Source of the DNA: Panax quinquefolius
Taxonomy: Eukaryota > Streptophyta > Magnoliopsida > Apiales > Araliaceae
Length of the DNA: 64,000 nucleotides
Direction of reading: 5' to 3'
Assembly: GCA_020205615.1 (NCBI GenBank)
Contig: CM035162.1
Coordinates: 34,932,479-34,996,478 of the forward strand
The translations under genes were made by a program, and so were the position numbers. The notes beneath the pieces were generated by a model. The model worked only from the letters and a program-made list of their open reading frames with translations, had not been told where the DNA came from and searched no databases. Below, piece after piece: positions 59,429 to 64,000 of this stretch. The stretch's first letter is position 1. Each line of letters opens with the position of its first letter.

Positions 59429-60852
59429 ACGTTAATAACCATAAAATTACAAATTAACGCAATAAAATAATAATAATTTTTTCAAATATTAAAATTTACG
59501 TAAAACAAACTTATTATTACAATTTAAACGAATCTTATTACTCATATAAAAAAGTATTAAAAATTATATTAATTATTTTTTCATATATTAAACTAAAATA
59601 AGTCACACTTAAAACATAATTATTTACAAAAAAATGACAAATGTTGTTACTAAAAAAAGGAAAATATATTAAAAGAATTTTTTTACAAGATAGAGGTAGT
59701 AATAAATATAATTATATTTTTTATTTAACATTTCATAAAAACAACGTCAACTATATACTAAAAAAATGTAATCAAAATCATAAACATCCCAATTTTTATA
59801 TATACTCAATAAAATTTAACATATAAAAATTATAATATGAAACTAAAATTCAAATAATATTTTTTGTTGTTAAGCACCAAAACTAAAAGTATCAATATAC
59901 TCAATCACTCTAATTAGAATAGCTTCATTAATAATTTAATTTAATTTTTTTTTTAATATTTGTATCACTTATCCAAAAATATGTGTTAATTAAACTAAAT
60001 TAGTTTTTTATAAGTTACCAACAATTTAAATGAGATAGTTTTAATTACAAATAAAACTATAATTAAAATGTATTGTATTAAAAAAAGGATAATTAAACAC
60101 ACACACATATATATTATTTAGTAATTAAAATTTGATAAAATACAATGGTAAATATGTAACTTTATCTATTTAAATATTTCTAAAAATTTTGAGTATCTTA
60201 ACTGCATTCTTAAGAAACTAGAGGGAGGTGAGTGCTATTATGATTATCTAGAGGAGGTGTCTCCCTATTTTACTCAACATTTATTTACAGTAAATGATTG
60301 TAAGATTTCTGAGTCAAATAATTTGGCACCAAACTATGTGGGATGTAAGGTCCCCACATGAGAATTTGATTTTTGTGATCTTGAGTTGAGAGTTGGGGGT
60401 CAAACTGGTCTACGAGTGCTTAACTTTTCGATTATGCATTGTTGGACAATCAAGTACATTTTATGGGTAGAAGAAGATTTGAAACCTTATCTCAAATATA
60501 GGAGGAGTATATACTACTCAGAATTGGTGGATAAAGTTACATTCAGAACAGAGGATTCAGAAACAGGAAGCTAGCCAGTTTAAGGAGCAATATGTGGTAG
60601 TATCAACACTTGGACAAGATGAGGAAAAAATTTCTCTCTTTTGAGTTTTGATCAAATTATAGACCTTGATAACCATAGAGGACAAAACCTTATTAATGGG
60701 TGAAACTATGTTATTTGATCAGTCTCATATGTACAGAATGATCTCTTAAATCAAAATGTCTGTCAAGGCCATTGATAGGTAAAACATTAATTGAATTCTC
60801 AAAATAAATAAACACACCAATTATATTTAAATAATGAAAAAATAAGCATAGC
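59429..60852. other. AT-rich intergenic DNA
   Basis: No credible coding sequence, only A/T runs. 60200-60620 has a less AT-biased composition and could be a decayed coding relic, but no protein motif is recognisable. The 3' end of the host gene's transcript should lie in the right-hand part. Confidence 0.6.
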
Positions 60853-62781
60853 CTACACCTCAACCGTGGTTTGATTTAGAGCCATGTATCTCCATCTCTC
60901 TTTCTCCACAAAGTCTGCATCCAGGAACTTGGAAGCAAATGCCCAGAGCCTGTAAATGTCTTCAAAGTTTGTCAAGAACCCAAGTGAAGCTGTTATCACG
61001 GATATACCTAAATCAACTTTCTCCTTTTTATTTCTCAATGTTTGCTTGTGCTCGGGAGTTAAATTTCTCTCTGCATCATGCTTGTCTGAGAAGCAAATGT
61101 TTTTTAAAAATCCACAACTAAGAGAAATGTTGTTCCTATCAGCTAGTTTCTGTACAAGTGCAGGGTTAACCTTTTCTCCTTTCCAGTCAAACATATTGAA
61201 GGCCATGGCTGGTCCTCGCTCAAATCTTACCTTTGGTCCATATATTGTAACTAAGGGAAGTGCATTTTCTGAATGTGGATGTTGAAGACTCATCAGGGCG
61301 TTTACCAACCAGTTGACTAGGTACCTTGCTCTGCTACTGATCAGTATCAGGCCCAATGAATCTGCATGATCTAAGCCTCTAAATTCAATCTCACTACCAC
61401 TGGCTTCTTTGATTCCAGATTGGCCTGTTTTGTGGGGCTTATCTAATTCAACAATTTCAGAGACTGCTACTTGCTTTTGTTTTTCTTTGGATTCTAGTAT
61501 TTCTCGCGACTTGTAGGTTTTTTCAATCTGCTGAACGGATACTGAGCTTGAGGATGAACTTGGCACAGCTAAGCCATCTTTCTTTGATTCAGATATTGAA
61601 GATTGTTGTTCAGTTTCTAAGTCTGAATTGGGTGGTCTTGTAACAGGCAAAAGACTAACAATCCCTATACTTTTGGTGGTGTAATTGTTCAACACCGAAG
61701 CACTGGATTTTTTCACAAACAGGCAGCCAAACCCAGATGGGTTTTCCCCAAAAATTTTGTAAAACGAGCAAAAGAGAAAATCTGGCTTAAACAGAGAAAG
61801 GCCTAAGGTCTCCATGTCCTTAGCTCCTAATGCAGAAGCGTCAAGCAAGACATGCCACCCATTTTCTTGTGCAATGCTCATCCATAGATATGAATATCGC
61901 GCTCCAGTCATCTTAGATTGGAGGGGGAAAACAAATAATCCCCTTTTTCTGTTCTTCCTTTTACTCTCTACAATCTTCCTGAGTTTTTTGGACTGGACCC
62001 TCATTTTAGGCCATGAGAACTCAGCTGCCATTACTTGGGCACCTTTCTTTTTCGACCAATCAATCATTGTCTCTACGGCCTCATTATCATGATCATAGAC
62101 AGTGAGAAGTTCTCGATTAGACCGGAAAGGATAAGAATCTGCTAAAAGTTTAAAAGCAGATGATTGGTTGGCAGTGAACACCATGGAATAATCATCTTCA
62201 GAGATGTTCATAAAGCTCATGATTCTTTTCCGGATAATGGAGTCAAATGTTGATTCTTGGCCTCCATATAATATCTGGGAATACAAATTCACCGACTTAT
62301 TTAAAATATTAAAGAAGGGTACATTAGAAGTAGTAAAGTTCTGGCTTGGAGGAGGTGATGATGATGTAGAGGCAATTGAAGCTGCAGAGTAATGACTTTG
62401 TTGCTGACAGTAAGAAAATAGGCCATGTCCAATGTAATCAAGGCATACATGGTTTGAAAGGGAAAGATGATAATATTCTCGGGCTCGAATTTGATCAGCT
62501 TGATAAGTTTGCAAGTATTGTGGGTATGCTTTAGTGAAATCTGAAAATAGTTCTGCCATTGATGGGAGAGATTCATGGTTAGTGAATTGGGCATTTGGAT
62601 AGAGGGAGGAAGTTGTGGAAGCCGAAAATGCATGCCGCGACGTGGTTGTGCTGTTTGTGGTGGAACTTTGAGGCTGAGGCAGGCCAAGAAAGGGATTTGG
62701 GCAGCAACCATGAAAGCAGGCCGAGGCTTCTCCAATGCAAGGTGATTGCATTTTTTCTTCTTCTGTACTTACTCTACACAT
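60853..62781 (-). CDS. Molybdenum cofactor sulfurase-like PLP-dependent protein
   Basis: An intact single-exon gene of 642 codons. It belongs to the plant class-V aminotransferase/cysteine-desulfurase-fold family usually named molybdenum cofactor sulfurase-like. Regions: a Cys-rich N-terminal motif (ACFHGCCPNP, residues 21-30), low-complexity Ser/Thr (38-60), the family block LDYIGHGLFSYCQ (114-126), YDHDNEAVETM (229-239), a PLP-contacting Asp in LLDASALGAKD (D314), and the likely Schiff-base Lys in CSFYKIFGENPSGFG (K342). A Ser-rich insert (390-460) follows, then a conserved C-terminal domain (FRGLDHADSLGL...). There is no MOSC domain, so it is not a full ABA3-type sulfurase; its substrate is unknown. 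The alternative start M11 (62751; MQSPCIGEAS) is plausible and resembles starts I expect in relatives. It is the only host gene in the window and lacks introns, as do some family members. Confidence 0.9.
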   Translation of the reverse strand: MCRVSTEEEKMQSPCIGEASACFHGCCPNPFLGLPQPQSSTTNSTTTSRHAFSASTTSSLYPNAQFTNHESLPSMAELFSDFTKAYPQYLQTYQADQIRAREYYHLSLSNHVCLDYIGHGLFSYCQQQSHYSAASIASTSSSPPPSQNFTTSNVPFFNILNKSVNLYSQILYGGQESTFDSIIRKRIMSFMNISEDDYSMVFTANQSSAFKLLADSYPFRSNRELLTVYDHDNEAVETMIDWSKKKGAQVMAAEFSWPKMRVQSKKLRKIVESKRKNRKRGLFVFPLQSKMTGARYSYLWMSIAQENGWHVLLDASALGAKDMETLGLSLFKPDFLFCSFYKIFGENPSGFGCLFVKKSSASVLNNYTTKSIGIVSLLPVTRPPNSDLETEQQSSISESKKDGLAVPSSSSSSVSVQQIEKTYKSREILESKEKQKQVAVSEIVELDKPHKTGQSGIKEASGSEIEFRGLDHADSLGLILISSRARYLVNWLVNALMSLQHPHSENALPLVTIYGPKVRFERGPAMAFNMFDWKGEKVNPALVQKLADRNNISLSCGFLKNICFSDKHDAERNLTPEHKQTLRNKKEKVDLGISVITASLGFLTNFEDIYRLWAFASKFLDADFVEKERWRYMALNQTTVEV

Positions 62782-64000
62782 GACTTTTCTTTATTTGAGT
62801 TTCCTTTCTTGCTAGCATCACCAAATCTGCTCTATATGTTCTTTTGAATTTTTTAGCGCAGAGAAATGTGGAAGTGTCATCACGTTTGAGTTTTAGACAA
62901 GTCTGTCTGACGGTAGCATTCAGGAAATGGTCTAATACACTCCTTTGACCCTTTCTTTTATGAAATACATAATTTCTTTTTTTTTAATAAGAAATGATAT
63001 AAAATTAGAGTTGGTATATTTTCATGCCTCCAACATCTTTTCCAAAGAAACCATTTGATAAATTTACCCCAGAATGATGACCAATCTATGCATTTTTCTT
63101 CTTCTTCTAGTTGGTAAATCATTATAATTGTTCATGCTATTTTGTACCCGAAATGAGCAGTTAAGAAACAGCTGTTTCTATGGTCCAGAGCAACTTAAAT
63201 TTCATTCTTATTTCTTTCCGTTCCACAAAAAGTTCTACTTACAAAATTTGTAAACCCAAGGAAATTTCATTAGTGTATATTTCTTTCATTTTTATCCCCA
63301 TGTGTTTACAAAACTAGTCGACACGTCAATCAGAAAACAAGTTGGAAAAGGCAAGATGATGAGCTTTTCTAGTGGCCGGCACTATCACCCTATGCAGGCC
63401 ATAAGCTAATAATCCTGATGAATGAATGGTTCAGAGTTTCCAGCTTGCTGGAGCCTGGTAAATTTCTCTCACATCTAGACAACAATAGTATAGGACACCC
63501 CATTATATAGCAAGCTTTTCAAACTTTTGCTCACACAAGTCATTTTCAAATTGAATGTGATATCTATATATTTGTCATTTATGTCAAGTGTTCCATCATT
63601 GGAAGACTCAACGTGCCGAGTCGTCTTCCTCTTTTTGTCATAATACCATTCTCCCCACACCAACCGTTAATTTTTAGAGCAAATCTTTTGTCCCCACTTA
63701 AATGTTTGACACCTAGCTTCTTACTTAACATCAATTAATTCTAAAATTAAATAAAATGTCGAGTTAATCGAGAATTTAAGATCTCCATTCCAAAAAATAA
63801 ATTATAGTTTAAGGTTTTTTTGGCATGAGATTAAGAAAGTTATTTAATACTATCATTTAATAGTTAAAATATGTGTAAAATTCCATGAGAGAAGGTAAGG
63901 GTGATATAGAAAAGTAAATAATTTATTCTCTTAAAAAATTATAAACGACAAATAATTCGGAATAAATTTTTTCTTCCAAAACGTCACTTATTTAGGAATG
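62782..64000. other. Upstream region of the host gene, intergenic
   Basis: Contains the promoter side of the minus-strand gene. A weak TATA-like CATATAGAG (minus strand) lies at about 62830-62838. No repeats of the gypsy families, and no supported ORF. The short ORF at 63475-63663 has no recognisable features. Confidence 0.5.

Noticed and set aside
60386..60574. 62-codon ORF in the 3' flank of the host gene
   Set aside because: No recognisable motif, no conserved neighbour. Retained only as a possible relic in the intergenic entry.
62301..62735. 144-codon minus-strand ORF overlapping the host gene
   Set aside because: It is in another frame within the N-terminal part of the 642-codon gene; low-complexity His/Leu composition fits a shadow frame.

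Overview
This window is nuclear DNA from a flowering plant, probably a dicot (asterid is only a guess). The reasons are AT-rich intergenic DNA, Stowaway-type MITEs, nested Ty3/gypsy chromoviruses and a Ty1/copia element, a decayed caulimovirid-like endogenous pararetrovirus, and one intact single-exon host gene of the plant molybdenum-cofactor-sulfurase-like family. No rRNA, tRNA, CRISPR or bacterial operon was seen.

Layout. 1-763: tip of a minus-strand gypsy LTR cut by the window edge. 764-4139: intergenic DNA with at least five small foldback/MITE elements. 4140-4572: promoter/5'-UTR-like host DNA with an E2F-type site. 4573-48086: one insertion locus, a Ty1/copia element (minus strand, target-site duplication GTGTT at 4568-4572 and 48087-48091). 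Its 3' LTR was hit by a 37.7-kb stack at 5063-42722 (duplication GTTTC at 5058-5062 and 42723-42727). Without its own inserts the stack is a 12.9-kb tandem array, LTR-internal-LTR-internal-LTR. Each LTR is about 4.05 kb and each internal region is exactly 333 bp, carrying a primer-binding site, a 36-codon ORF and a polypurine tract. Three later insertions sit in the array LTRs, each with a perfect 5-bp duplication: a chimeric solo LTR (6724-11082, GTGTC), a full-length but decayed chromovirus (12496-22212, TAAAA), and an LTR remnant (28491-39187, TTATT) that itself contains an inverted, decayed chromovirus (29082-38868).

48146-48876: probable LTR plus primer-binding site of a third type of LTR element. 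48877-59428: a composite of two outward-facing gypsy fragments (minus at left, plus at right) with a broken caulimovirid-like segment (about 51719-54783) between them. 59429-60852: intergenic. 60853-62781 (minus): the only intact host gene. 62782-64000: its upstream region.

The most unusual signals are: (1) the giant-LTR/mini-internal tandem array; (2) two families of repeated hairpin modules inside the gypsy LTRs, one with a near-constant loop and stems that vary but stay largely complementary; (3) an ORF of about 122 codons inside the LTR, open in two independent copies; (4) clusters of GNATATNC motifs near the LTR starts. All coordinates and comparisons were made by eye from the sequence. 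No alignments or database searches were run.
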